Both the position numbers and the translations under genes were made by a program. Positions 23,161 to 31,271 of a stretch of 34,668 nt of DNA are shown here, one piece after another. The DNA lies in the NCBI RefSeq assembly GCF_000285555.1, contig NZ_HE611003.1:91683-126350 (forward strand), written 5' to 3'. Within the stretch, counting starts at the first letter, position 1. Each line of letters opens with the position of its first letter. The DNA comes from Kurthia massiliensis (GTDB taxonomy: Bacteria; Bacillota; Bacilli; Bacillales_A; Planococcaceae). A model generated the notes under the pieces. The model was given only the letters and a program-made list of their open reading frames with translations. It was not told where the DNA came from and searched no databases.

Positions 23161-24213
23161 ATGACATTACGTAACGATCATTTTTTAAAATTCGTCCTCA
23201 TTTTAACGACTGCTACGATTGCCTTGACGCAAACACATCACAACGAAGCAGACCGCCTCATTTTTGCGCATGCTGATTTTCAAGAAAATCCAATCGTAGA
23301 CATAGGACCGCAAGAAGACTATTTTCAAAAATATAACGATTCGTTAGAAAACAAACAAATTCAAATTCATTACAAACGAAGCGCAGTAACGCTCCGAGAT
23401 GGCTATTCGACTTACCAATACCAAAAAGTAAAAACGACGCGTACGAAATTAAAAACGTTATCTACGAAAAAAAGCAATTACACCGTAAAAACGAGCGACA
23501 GTAAAACGTTAAAAAAATGGTACGCCCCACATAACGGATTAGAAAATGGCGAACGGCGGACGCTTCAAAATATCGTTTTTGGTAAAGGGTCAGACGCTTA
23601 TTTAAGCTATACGACCGGTGATTTATTAAACGACGGTTATATTTATCATTACAATTCCAAAGGGAAATTACTTAGCAAATCACCACGTTTAGAAGTCGGT
23701 CATGGGCAAAGTGTAAGTTATTATGATGGTGCGTTCTTTATCGGCTCAGATGTTCCGGACCCGTCACTTCAGCGCATTACAAAATATAATCCGACAACGT
23801 GGGAAGCACAGCAAAGCTGGAAAGTGCCGGAAAATATTAAAATCGGTACGATGACGATGGTGAACGAGCGCACAGCCGTTGTCGCCCGTAAATACGATGT
23901 AGACCGTGGCTATGAACTCATCACATTAAAGTTAGACAAAGATGCAAAACAAGCACGCATTTCAAACATCCAACGATTCCCGAAAGTCGTCGGCATCACG
24001 AAACAATATGAACTACAAGCGCTCACGTACCATAAAGGCTACTATTATCTCGCAACGAATGGCTGGTACGTCAAAATTCATAAAAAAACAGGAAAACGTA
24101 CCGACGTTCGCGTAAATATTGATCGTGAAAACGAAGGCATCGGTTTTACGAAAAGCGGCCGTCTCGTTTGGGCTGTTGCGATGAAAAATCAATTATTTAT
24201 CGAAAAAAATTAA
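23161..24213 (+). CDS. Secreted protein, probable beta-propeller, possibly helveticin-J-like
   Basis: 350 residues with an N-terminal hydrophobic segment (about residues 10-23) that looks like a signal peptide or anchor. A basic, Thr/Lys-rich region (residues ~80-125) precedes a C-terminal ~220 residues made of repeated short strands: GKGSDAYLSYTTGDLLNDGY, IYHYNSKGKLL, GHGQSVSYYDGAFFIGSD, ITKYNPTTWE, ELQALTYHKGYYYLATNGW. These Tyr/Gly-rich blades suggest a beta-propeller. The GHGQS...FFIG and later E-L-Q...YYLA pattern faintly recalls helveticin J-type bacteriolysins, but this is from memory and weak. Start ATG at 23161 after GAAGGAG; a TTG one codon earlier is also possible. It ends 19 bp before repeat copy B, which provides its terminator. 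Confidence 0.7.
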   Translation: MTLRNDHFLKFVLILTTATIALTQTHHNEADRLIFAHADFQENPIVDIGPQEDYFQKYNDSLENKQIQIHYKRSAVTLRDGYSTYQYQKVKTTRTKLKTLSTKKSNYTVKTSDSKTLKKWYAPHNGLENGERRTLQNIVFGKGSDAYLSYTTGDLLNDGYIYHYNSKGKLLSKSPRLEVGHGQSVSYYDGAFFIGSDVPDPSLQRITKYNPTTWEAQQSWKVPENIKIGTMTMVNERTAVVARKYDVDRGYELITLKLDKDAKQARISNIQRFPKVVGITKQYELQALTYHKGYYYLATNGWYVKIHKKTGKRTDVRVNIDRENEGIGFTKSGRLVWAVAMKNQLFIEKN

Positions 24214-24232
24214 CGTACACGTGCATACAAAA

Positions 24233-24362
24233 GAGGCTGGGACAAAACATTTCATTTTCCTTTTTTAGCGTTCGCAACAAAAAACCGGAACCGCGCCACA
24301 GCGCGATTCCGGTTTTTTTATGCTCATTTGAGAGGGTGTTTTTACACTTATGTCCCAGCCTC
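24233..24362 (-). repeat. Copy B of the 130 bp inverted-repeat-bounded element, complete
   Basis: Bounded by perfect 12 bp terminal inverted repeats GAGGCTGGGACA / TGTCCCAGCCTC (14 bp when the flanking AA/TT are counted). The centre is a strong hairpin, ACCGGAACCGCGC with GCGCGATTCCGGT, flanked by A and T runs, so it works as a bidirectional terminator between the secreted protein gene (+) and glmS (-). Almost identical in reverse complement to 8233-8355. Confidence 0.93.
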
Positions 24363-24384
24363 TTATATTTATTGAAAAATACTA

Positions 24385-26184
24385 TTATTCAACTGTTACT
24401 GATTTTGCTAAGTTACGTGGTTTATCCACATCACAGCCACGGTAAAGTGCTGCGTAGTAGCTAATTAATTGAAGTGGAATTACTGTTACAAGTGGTGTTA
24501 GTAGTTCGTGAACTGCTGGTAGCACCATTGTATCGTCTGCTTCTTCCATACCTTCCATTGAAATGATGACAGGGTTTGCGCCACGTGCCACAACTTCTTT
24601 CACGTTACCACGAACGTTTAAGCTCATTGATTTTTGAGATGCTAATGCGAATACTGGTGTACCGTCTTCGATTAAAGCGATTGTACCGTGTTTTAATTCG
24701 CCGCCTGCAAAACCTTCAGCTTGGATATATGAAATTTCTTTTAGTTTTAATGCGCCTTCCATACTTACGCAGTAATCGATACCACGACCGATGAAGAATG
24801 CGTTGCGTGTCGTTGGAAGCACAGCATCTGTCACTTGTTGAATTTCTTCTTTTTTATCGATAATTGTTTGAATCGCATTTGCGACAACACCAAGTTCTGT
24901 TTTTAGATCGTAATCGAAAGTGATACCTTTCGCTTGGCCTTCAACGTAAGCTGTAATCGCAAGTACTGCTACTTGTGCAACGTATGCTTTTGTAGAAGCA
25001 ACCGCGATTTCAGGACCAGCATGTAATAACAATGTATAATCTGCTTCACGAGATAATGTAGAACCAGGTACGTTCGTAATTGTTAATGCTTTGTAGCCCA
25101 TTTCTTTAATTTTCACTAATACTTGGCGGCTATCCGCTGTTTCGCCTGATTGTGAAATAAAGATAAATAGTGGTTTTTCAGAAAGTAGTGGCATGTTGTA
25201 GCCGAACTCACTTGCAATGTGTACTTCTACTGGTGTTTGAGACATTTTTTCGAAGTATTGTTTACCGACAAGACCGGCATGATAGCTCGTACCAGCAGCG
25301 ATGATGTATAAACGATCCGCTTCTTTTAATGCTGCAGAAATATCTTCATCGATTGCTAATTCACCGTCTTTTGTATATTGTGCGATGATTTTACGAATAA
25401 CACCTGGTTGTTCGTCGATTTCTTTTAACATGTAGTGAGGGTACGTACCTTTTTCGATATCGCTCATATCTAATTGTGCTGTGTAAGGTGCACGTTCAAC
25501 AGTCGTACCGTCTAATTTTTCGATTGTCACGCTATCGCGTTTTACAAGTACAACTTCTTTATCGTGTAATTCGACGAATTGATCTGTTACTTGTAACATC
25601 GCCATTGCATCACTTGCGATTACGTTGAAGTCTTCACCAACACCGACTAATAATGGTGATTTGTTTTTCGCTACGTAAATGACTTCTGCATCTTCGTTAT
25701 CTAATAAACCAAGTGCATAAGAACCTTTTAATAAACCTAATGTTTTACGGAATGCTTCGTCTGTTGATAAACCCGCTTCTACGAAATGCGCGATTAACTG
25801 AACGATAACTTCTGTATCCGTATCAGATTTCATTGTTACGCCTTGTAAGTATTCATCTTGTAGTAAGTGATAGTTTTCGATTACGCCGTTGTGTACTAAA
25901 GTAAAGCGACCTGATGCACTTTGGTGAGGGTGTGCGTTTGAATGGTTTGGCACACCGTGCGTAGCCCAGCGTGTATGACCGATACCAGCAGTTGCTGCTA
26001 CTGATTCGTCTACTGCACTACGTAAGTTTGCGATACGGCCGACTTCTTTAAATACATGTACGCCTGTTTCATTTGATACGGCAATACCTGCTGAGTCATA
26101 ACCACGATACTCTAATTTTTCTAGACCTTTTAATAAAATTTCTTTGGCGTCTGATTGGCCAATATATCCTACGATTCCACACAT
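24385..26184 (-). CDS. glmS: Glutamine-fructose-6-phosphate aminotransferase (isomerizing)
   Basis: 599 residues; converts fructose-6-phosphate and glutamine to glucosamine-6-phosphate and glutamate, the first step to UDP-GlcNAc. The N-terminal glutaminase begins MCGIVGYIG with nucleophile Cys2; [14 protein letters not shown] and SDTDTEV are the glutamine-site motifs. Two SIS domains follow ([39 protein letters not shown]), and the C-terminus [13 protein letters not shown] is canonical. ATG at 26184 with CGGAGGAA. Expression is controlled by a glmS ribozyme in the ~335-base leader. It ends at the repeat element, used as terminator. Confidence 0.98.
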   Translation of the reverse strand: MCGIVGYIGQSDAKEILLKGLEKLEYRGYDSAGIAVSNETGVHVFKEVGRIANLRSAVDESVAATAGIGHTRWATHGVPNHSNAHPHQSASGRFTLVHNGVIENYHLLQDEYLQGVTMKSDTDTEVIVQLIAHFVEAGLSTDEAFRKTLGLLKGSYALGLLDNEDAEVIYVAKNKSPLLVGVGEDFNVIASDAMAMLQVTDQFVELHDKEVVLVKRDSVTIEKLDGTTVERAPYTAQLDMSDIEKGTYPHYMLKEIDEQPGVIRKIIAQYTKDGELAIDEDISAALKEADRLYIIAAGTSYHAGLVGKQYFEKMSQTPVEVHIASEFGYNMPLLSEKPLFIFISQSGETADSRQVLVKIKEMGYKALTITNVPGSTLSREADYTLLLHAGPEIAVASTKAYVAQVAVLAITAYVEGQAKGITFDYDLKTELGVVANAIQTIIDKKEEIQQVTDAVLPTTRNAFFIGRGIDYCVSMEGALKLKEISYIQAEGFAGGELKHGTIALIEDGTPVFALASQKSMSLNVRGNVKEVVARGANPVIISMEGMEEADDTMVLPAVHELLTPLVTVIPLQLISYYAALYRGCDVDKPRNLAKSVTVE

Positions 26185-26269
26185 AATAATATTCCTCCGA
26201 ATGATTGCAAATTTTTGTGCGCAAGAAACGATACCTTATTCTTTATCGAATAGGGCTCCTTGCTATATG

Positions 26270-26430
26270 ATTTGCCTGATGCTTTCTTTGTCCAAAAGAT
26301 TGCTCTTCTGTTTTAAAAATCATCGACGATCGGGCAATACGATCGGGAGGCATCCGCCGAATGTTTCGATACTCCTCCACCTCGTCTACTAAGGCTGTGT
26401 GGCTTGATTTCCTTAGTACTGGCGCTATAA
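26270..26430 (-). ncRNA. glmS ribozyme (glucosamine-6-phosphate-activated, self-cleaving)
   Basis: Located in the glmS leader on the minus strand. The cleavage-site block AGCGCCAG (26419-26426) is followed by the P1 stem TACTAAGG (26411-26418) with CCTTAGTA (26387-26394), then the conserved core GACGAGGTGGAGG, TATCGAAACATTCGGCGG and ATGCCTCCCG, and a GAAGAGCAA...AAAGAAAGC element belonging to the P3/P4 side. This is the known class in which glucosamine-6-phosphate is the catalytic cofactor; cleavage leads to decay of the glmS mRNA. By analogy the cut falls between 26426 (A-1) and 26425 (G1). The right-hand limit is exact to within a base or two; the 3' limit (26270) is approximate. Confidence 0.93.
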
Positions 26431-26457
26431 CTGTTTTTCCGATTTCTGCTTGAACAC
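26425..26457 (-). other. Possible 10-codon leader peptide frame ending at the ribozyme cleavage site
   Basis: GTG at 26457 behind AAAGGAGG (26461-26468), ten codons (MFKQKSEKQL) and a TAG stop at 26427-26425. The predicted glmS ribozyme cut lies between the second and third base of this stop codon. The spacing between AGGAGG and GTG is only 3 bases (6 from AAAGG), so translation is uncertain. Confidence 0.3.
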
Positions 26458-26526
26458 GATCCTCCTTTGCAGTGTTAATGCAATTTTTTGTAAGATGTCT
26501 AACCTCTTTTTCTAAATCGCAGTTCA

Positions 26527-26555
26527 ATCATACTGAATCCAAAATTAATAGTCAA
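26527..26555 (-). promoter_or_regulatory. Sigma-A promoter of glmS
   Basis: TTGACT (26550-26555), 17-base spacer, TATGAT (26527-26532) on the minus strand. The predicted start near 26520 gives a leader of about 335 bases that contains the ribozyme. Confidence 0.8.
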
Positions 26556-26647
26556 TCAGAAACTAAAATTGAAAAGGGTTTCAAATGAAAAAAAGGGACA
26601 ATTCTCATACATGACGTTACTTGTAATAGAAAAGTTCTCAAAACATG

Positions 26648-26675
26648 CAAAATCCTGAGTAATCACTCAGGATTG
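26648..26675 (-). terminator. Terminator after the PfpI-family gene
   Basis: AATCCTGAGT GATT ACTCAGGATT, a perfect 10 bp stem, followed by a short TTTG on the minus strand. Confidence 0.8.
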
Positions 26676-26688
26676 GTATTGCTTATTA

Positions 26689-27195
26689 TTATAGTAATTT
26701 TAATAGCGCTTCGTTAAACGCTGGGATATCATCTGGTGTACGGCTCGTCACAAGTTGATCGCCGCATACAACGACTTCTCGATCTTCAAATTGTGCGCCC
26801 GCATATTCCATATCAACGCGAATCGATTTGTAACCAGTTGCATGACGCCCTTCTAATGCCTTCGCCGTAATTAATAATTGCGGCCCGTGGCAAATGGCGA
26901 ATACCGGCTTTTTCGCATCCATAAAGCTTTTGGCGAATGAGACGAAGCGCTCATCGTCACGCAGTAAGTCCGGTGAAAAGCCACCAGGAATTAATAATGC
27001 ATCGAAGTCTTCCGGTTTCACATCATCAATCGCTTGATCGATGTTCACTTCTTCTCCGTGCTTCCCTGTGATCGTCTTTCCTGCTTCTTTCTCAATCGTA
27101 ATGACTTCATGACCTGCACCGCGAATCGCGACAGCTGGCTCTGTAAATTCGACGTCTTCAAATTGGTCTGTAATAAGTGTTGCTACTTTTGACAA
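26689..27195 (-). CDS. DJ-1/PfpI-family general stress protein (YfkM/YraA-like)
   Basis: 168-residue class I glutamine-amidotransferase-like domain. Nucleophile Cys in FAICHGPQLLI (the elbow; about residue 102), conserved Glu in the N-terminal EDVEFTEP and His after the Cys. Bacillus relatives YraA and YfkM (Gsp18) are general stress proteins; the family includes protein/nucleotide deglycases and chaperones, so the exact reaction is unsettled. Start TTG at 27195 with AAAGGAG nine bases upstream. A sigma-B-type promoter lies 38 bases upstream, consistent with the stress role. Monocistronic, with a terminator. Confidence 0.9.
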   Translation of the reverse strand: MSKVATLITDQFEDVEFTEPAVAIRGAGHEVITIEKEAGKTITGKHGEEVNIDQAIDDVKPEDFDALLIPGGFSPDLLRDDERFVSFAKSFMDAKKPVFAICHGPQLLITAKALEGRHATGYKSIRVDMEYAGAQFEDREVVVCGDQLVTSRTPDDIPAFNEALLKLL

Positions 27196-27232
27196 ATGAA
27201 ACAGCTCCTTTATAAATGTCTTCGCTATATGT

Positions 27233-27257
27233 CTTCCCGCTATACATCGCTTTAAAC
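27233..27257 (-). promoter_or_regulatory. Sigma-B-type promoter of the PfpI-family gene
   Basis: GTTTAA (27252-27257), 13-base spacer, GGGAAG (27233-27238) on the minus strand, against the consensus GTTTAA-N12-14-GGGWAW. The downstream gene's Bacillus homologue is a known sigma-B regulon member. Confidence 0.7.
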
Positions 27258-27295
27258 AGCGAAATTAGCACAGCCGTTAATCTCATTTTGCGCAA

Positions 27296-27326
27296 ATAAA
27301 AACCTTGAGCAACGGCAAGCTCAAGG
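27296..27326 (-). terminator. Strong orphan terminator upstream of the PfpI-family promoter
   Basis: CCTTGAGC TTGCCGTT GCTCAAGG hairpin on the minus strand followed by TTTTTATTTG. It lies upstream of the PfpI promoter and about 220 bases beyond the glmM terminator, so it must end some other transcript. Confidence 0.75.
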
Positions 27327-27547
27327 CTTTTATCTCACATGGGAAAGTGATTGATTCGCATACGTAGCATCTGTAACGTATGTGTGCAAAAGCTAACGAT
27401 GTCCATACACTCCATCAGAATATGACAACCGTGTCATTCGCGATACGCTACATGTTTCACGTACGATTCATGTTAATTAAAAATTAGCAACTTCTGCAGC
27501 TAACTGCAGCTACAGTAGTATTGTTCCCAATTCTCATAAAATAAAAC
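27327..27547 (-). other. Gene-free stretch that may encode a structured RNA
   Basis: No reading frame with a start signal. On the minus strand it could form several hairpins: ATGACA/TGTCAT, CATACGT/ACGTATG and a GCTGCAG tandem, ending at the orphan terminator 27296-27326. No clear promoter is seen and it matches no RNA class I know. Confidence 0.3.
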
Positions 27548-27584
27548 AAAAAAAGAGAGAATTTTTAGAAATTCCCTCTTTTTT
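27548..27584 (-). terminator. Terminator after glmM
   Basis: AAAAGAGGGAATTTC pairs with GAATTCTC-type bases of the opposite arm (27551-27564 with 27569-27582), followed by TTTTTTT on the minus strand, 13 bases after the glmM stop. Confidence 0.88.
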
Positions 27585-27596
27585 ATCAAAATATTA

Positions 27597-28949
27597 TTAT
27601 TCTTCTAAGCCCATTTCAGTACGTACTACGTCTGCGATAGATGTGCAATAAGCATCACAAGCTTGTTGTGTCGGCGCTTCAACCATTACACGTACTAACG
27701 GTTCTGTGCCTGATGCACGTACTAATACGCGACCGTCGCCAGCCATCTCCGCTTCAACTTCTGCGATTTTTGCTGCCACGGCTGCGTTATCTGTAACACC
27801 ATGTTTATCTGTCACACGCACGTTAATTAGTTTTTGTGGGAAAATCGTCATTTCCGCTGCAAGCTCAGATAATTTTTTACCTGTTGCTTTCATTGTGTTC
27901 ACAAGTTGAAGACCTGTTAATAAGCCATCACCTGTTGTATTGTAATCTAAGAACACGATGTGACCTGATTGTTCGCCACCCATGTTGTAATCATTTTTAC
28001 GCATTTCTTCTACAACGTAGCGATCGCCAACTTTCGTTTGAACGCTTTCCATACCGTTTTCTTCTACAGCTTTGTAGAAGCCCATGTTACTCATAACAGT
28101 TGAAACGACCGTATTCTTTTTCAGACGACCTTTTGTATTTAAGTACTTACCGCAGATGAACATAATTTGGTCCCCATCAACGATTTGGCCATTTTCGTCA
28201 ACCGCAATTAAGCGGTCGCCATCGCCATCAAATGCTAAACCAAGGTCTGCGCCTTTTTCGACAACAAATTGTGCAAGCGCTTCTGGGTGTGTTGAACCGA
28301 CGCCATCGTTAATGTTTAAACCGTTTGGTGAAGCACCCATTGTTGAAAGGTCTGCTTCTAAGTCTGCATAAAGATGTGCCGCTAATGAAGATGTTGCACC
28401 GTGTGCGCAGTCTAGTGCGACGTGGATACCTGTAAAGTCTTCATCAACTGTTTGTTTTAAATATTGGATATATTTTTGGCCACCTTCGAAGTAATCACTT
28501 ACGCTACCAAGATCTTTGCCAACTGGGCGTGGTAAAGTATCTTCTTCCGCATCTAATAGCGCTTCAATTTCAGCTTCTTGGTGATCTAATAATTTAAAGC
28601 CATCTGATCCGAAAAACTTAATACCATTATCGGCAACAGGGTTATGTGATGCAGAAATCATGACACCTGCATGCGCGCTCATAACGCGTGTTAAATAAGC
28701 AACACCTGGTGTTGAAATAACACCTAAACGCATAACCTCCGCTCCGACTGATAATAAACCTGCTACTAAAGCGCCTTCTAACATTTCACCTGATACGCGT
28801 GTATCGCGACCGATTAATACTTTAGGACGTTCTGTAGCTTCTTTCGTTAAAACGTATCCACCGATGCGGCCTAATTTGAATGCTAATTCTGGTGTTAATT
28901 CGCTATTCGCTACGCCGCGGACACCGTCTGTTCCGAAATATTTACCCAT
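27597..28949 (-). CDS. glmM: Phosphoglucosamine mutase
   Basis: 450 residues. Interconverts glucosamine-6-phosphate and glucosamine-1-phosphate for UDP-GlcNAc and peptidoglycan. Landmarks: [15 protein letters not shown], the phosphoserine loop [17 protein letters not shown] with Ser101, the Mg2+ loop FDGDGDR, the sugar-binding [10 protein letters not shown] and the phosphate site [12 protein letters not shown]. The frame opens at 28967, but GAAGGAG and the conserved [10 protein letters not shown] start fix the ATG at 28949. It follows cdaR by 42 bp without a terminator, so cdaA-cdaR-glmM form one operon, the conserved arrangement linking c-di-AMP synthesis and amino-sugar flux. Confidence 0.97.
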   Translation of the reverse strand: MGKYFGTDGVRGVANSELTPELAFKLGRIGGYVLTKEATERPKVLIGRDTRVSGEMLEGALVAGLLSVGAEVMRLGVISTPGVAYLTRVMSAHAGVMISASHNPVADNGIKFFGSDGFKLLDHQEAEIEALLDAEEDTLPRPVGKDLGSVSDYFEGGQKYIQYLKQTVDEDFTGIHVALDCAHGATSSLAAHLYADLEADLSTMGASPNGLNINDGVGSTHPEALAQFVVEKGADLGLAFDGDGDRLIAVDENGQIVDGDQIMFICGKYLNTKGRLKKNTVVSTVMSNMGFYKAVEENGMESVQTKVGDRYVVEEMRKNDYNMGGEQSGHIVFLDYNTTGDGLLTGLQLVNTMKATGKKLSELAAEMTIFPQKLINVRVTDKHGVTDNAAVAAKIAEVEAEMAGDGRVLVRASGTEPLVRVMVEAPTQQACDAYCTSIADVVRTEMGLEE

Positions 28950-28991
28950 GTTGTTTCTCTCCTTCAAAACTCATACATGTTTCTATCTTCA

Positions 28992-30284
28992 TTATGATTT
29001 TTTTGTAAATTTCACTTTTGCCGACGTTTCAGAAGCTGTCGCTTTAATACCTTCTGGTGCTTCAATATGAATTGGCATCGTTTGCGTACCTTCTGAAACA
29101 TCTTCTACCTCAACACTTACGTTAAAATCTTCCGCTGACAGCTTTTCAATCGCTGCTTTATCACCTTCGATATTTAACGTAACCGTGCCTGGATTTGGCG
29201 ACACGAACTCAATCGTGTAAGCATCTGGATCAAAGTTTAATACGTTGATTGGCACGTTTTTCAACGTCTTTTGATCAAGTTGTGCTTGTTGCTCTTCTTC
29301 TGCTGCGTCTTTCGCTTCCTCTTCACTATCGGCTTGTTCATCTTCTGACACACTCTCAGACGTTTGAATGTCGATATTCAATTTCGCATCTGACGCATAC
29401 GTGACACCTGCGGGTAGGACAACATCGACTGTTTTTGTCGTTGCTGCAATCACATCCGATACGTCGACTGTAACGTCTAACGCATCGATTGCTTCTACTT
29501 GTTGCTTCGGTCCGTAAAGGGTGATTGTCGATTTTTCCGGTTTCATCGCTGTAATGTTTACATCATCTGCCGGCGTACCTTTTTGTTTCACGACAATCGG
29601 TACTGTTTTATGATATTCGCCTACGTCTACTGTGACATGCACCAGTCGTGGTGAGAATGACACATTAAGCGCGTTCCAACCGGCATCAAATGCTTTTACC
29701 CGCACATCGCGGTCTAAGCTTTTATCAATGTCGCTACCTGGAACGATTGCTTTCACGTATGCAATTTGATTGACATCATCTGCCGCGCCTGTCACAGTTA
29801 CCGTTTGTGGATCGGCTGCAGCTGCAACAACGTAGTGACCTGTCGCAAGCTGTTGCTGTGTAATTTGCGGTTCTACTTTTACTTGTTTCGATACGCGCTC
29901 TTCGACATTTACGTTGACCGTTTTCGGTTCAACTGTATAGTCTAGCTTATCAGAAAGGCCTGATACTTTTACTTTCACTTTGTGCGCACCGATTGTTTTG
30001 TTTTTTAATTCGATGTACGTCTCAAAACTTTTTGCTTGTTTTGCCGATACGACAATACCCATTGGACCTTTGATTTTCACAATGACCGTCTCAGGTTCGC
30101 CTGTCACAACAAAATTGTTGTTATCGTAGCGAACGTTAAGCGGCATTTCCAATGTTTCTTCTTTTATGCCTGAAAACGTATTTGCATCATCTTTTTCTTC
30201 GGGTTTGACCGTAAAGAATAATAGGATCGCTAAAATAAGGGCAGTAATACGTAATATCCACGGATTATCGATCAATTTATCCAT
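28992..30284 (-). CDS. cdaR: CdaA regulator CdaR (YbbR-domain protein)
   Basis: 430-residue protein with an N-terminal membrane anchor (PWILRITALILAILLFFTV, about residues 8-26) and an outward-facing region of YbbR repeats (recurring stretches such as VKIKGP, VTVTGAADDVNQI, ITLYGPKQQVEAI, VTLNIEGDKAAIEKL). An acidic Glu/Ala/Gln-rich insert at about residues 315-340 separates the third and fourth repeats. CdaR binds and tunes the diadenylate cyclase CdaA at the membrane. The ATG overlaps the cdaA stop codon by one base (TAATG), which implies coupled translation. The acidic insert looks like a flexible linker. Confidence 0.95.
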   Translation of the reverse strand: MDKLIDNPWILRITALILAILLFFTVKPEEKDDANTFSGIKEETLEMPLNVRYDNNNFVVTGEPETVIVKIKGPMGIVVSAKQAKSFETYIELKNKTIGAHKVKVKVSGLSDKLDYTVEPKTVNVNVEERVSKQVKVEPQITQQQLATGHYVVAAAADPQTVTVTGAADDVNQIAYVKAIVPGSDIDKSLDRDVRVKAFDAGWNALNVSFSPRLVHVTVDVGEYHKTVPIVVKQKGTPADDVNITAMKPEKSTITLYGPKQQVEAIDALDVTVDVSDVIAATTKTVDVVLPAGVTYASDAKLNIDIQTSESVSEDEQADSEEEAKDAAEEEQQAQLDQKTLKNVPINVLNFDPDAYTIEFVSPNPGTVTLNIEGDKAAIEKLSAEDFNVSVEVEDVSEGTQTMPIHIEAPEGIKATASETSAKVKFTKKS

Positions 30285-31129
30285 TATTCTTTCTTACCCC
30301 CTCTCCAGTTCCACTTCGGCGTCGTCGCATCGTTCGGGTCACCGAACCATGCTCTGCGTAAGCGCATTTCAAACTCTTCGAGGGATAGGTCGCGGTGAAT
30401 GTCGCCATTTACCGTTAAACTAATACCACCTGTTTCTTCCGATACGATAATCGTAATCGCATCCGTCACTTCACTAATACCGATGGCGGCGCGGTGACGT
30501 GTACCGAGCTCTTTCGAAATGAAAGGATTCTCAGATAAAGGTAAGTAACATGCCGCTGCTGCAATTTTGTTCTTTTGAACGATCACAGCCCCGTCATGTA
30601 ATGGTGTGTTCGGGATGAAAATATTGATCATCAGCTCAGATGAAATTTCTGAATTCATCGGAATACCTGTTTCAATATAATCCGTTAATCCCGTATCTTT
30701 CTCAATCGAAACCAGCGCACCGATACGACGTTTTGCCATATAGCCGACTGATTTTGACATCGCCTGAATAAGACGATCTTGCTCTTGCTCCTCTTTTAAA
30801 TTACTACTACGGGAGAATAGCTTTCCTCGACCGATTTGCTCCAGGGCACGACGAATCTCTGGTTGGAAAATAATAATAATTGCGAGGAAACCCCAATCAA
30901 TAATTTGATTCGTAATCCAACCGAGCGTTTCTAGTCCAAGTAACACGGTCGCGACGCGGATGATGAATATTACAAAGATACCCTTTAATAACTGCACTGC
31001 TTTTGTTCCACGGATAAGAGTAAGGCCTTTGTAAATCACATACCAAACAAGTAGTATATCCAAAATATTGAGGAACAATCTAACTACATCGTTGTCTGTC
31101 AATTGACTAATTTGTTGTATAAAGTTCAT
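30284..31129 (-). CDS. cdaA: Diadenylate cyclase CdaA
   Basis: 281-residue membrane diadenylate cyclase making c-di-AMP from two ATP. Three N-terminal membrane helices (about residues 15-90), then the DAC domain with the DGA motif at 179-181 (LHDGAVIV) and the RHR motif at 211-213 (GTRHRAAIG), both needed for catalysis. ATG at 31129 behind a GGGGGAT site. An extended -10 promoter can be placed at 31172-31180. It heads the cdaA-cdaR-glmM operon, separated from rsiW by a terminator. Confidence 0.97.
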   Translation of the reverse strand: MNFIQQISQLTDNDVVRLFLNILDILLVWYVIYKGLTLIRGTKAVQLLKGIFVIFIIRVATVLLGLETLGWITNQIIDWGFLAIIIIFQPEIRRALEQIGRGKLFSRSSNLKEEQEQDRLIQAMSKSVGYMAKRRIGALVSIEKDTGLTDYIETGIPMNSEISSELMINIFIPNTPLHDGAVIVQKNKIAAAACYLPLSENPFISKELGTRHRAAIGISEVTDAITIIVSEETGGISLTVNGDIHRDLSLEEFEMRLRRAWFGDPNDATTPKWNWRGGKKE

Positions 31130-31171
31130 GTGGATCGATCCCCCACTTTTCTAGCAAGTGCATATGCCTCA

Positions 31172-31180
31172 AGTATAGCA
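31172..31180 (-). promoter_or_regulatory. Extended -10 promoter of the cdaA operon
   Basis: TGCTATACT on the minus strand (TATACT at 31172-31177 with upstream TG). No good -35 box at 17 bases, as often with extended -10 promoters. Confidence 0.45.
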
Positions 31181-31221
31181 CATATCTTTTCAAAACCTCT
31201 TCTTGCAACATAGAAACCATT

Positions 31222-31267
31222 AAAAAACGAAAAGGAAGAACTGCCTCGTTAGCAATCTTCCTTCGTT
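31222..31267 (-). terminator. Terminator after rsiW
   Basis: AACGAAGGAAGA with TCTTCC..TTCGTT arms around a ~15-base loop with inner GC pairs, followed by TTTTTT on the minus strand; 5 bases after the rsiW stop. Confidence 0.85.
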
Positions 31268-31271
31268 GTCA

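Noticed and set aside
26243..26527. 94-codon minus-strand frame running through the glmS leader
   Set aside because: It coincides with the glmS ribozyme core and P1 stem, has no matching ribosome binding site and looks like no protein family. The frame is a by-product of the RNA.
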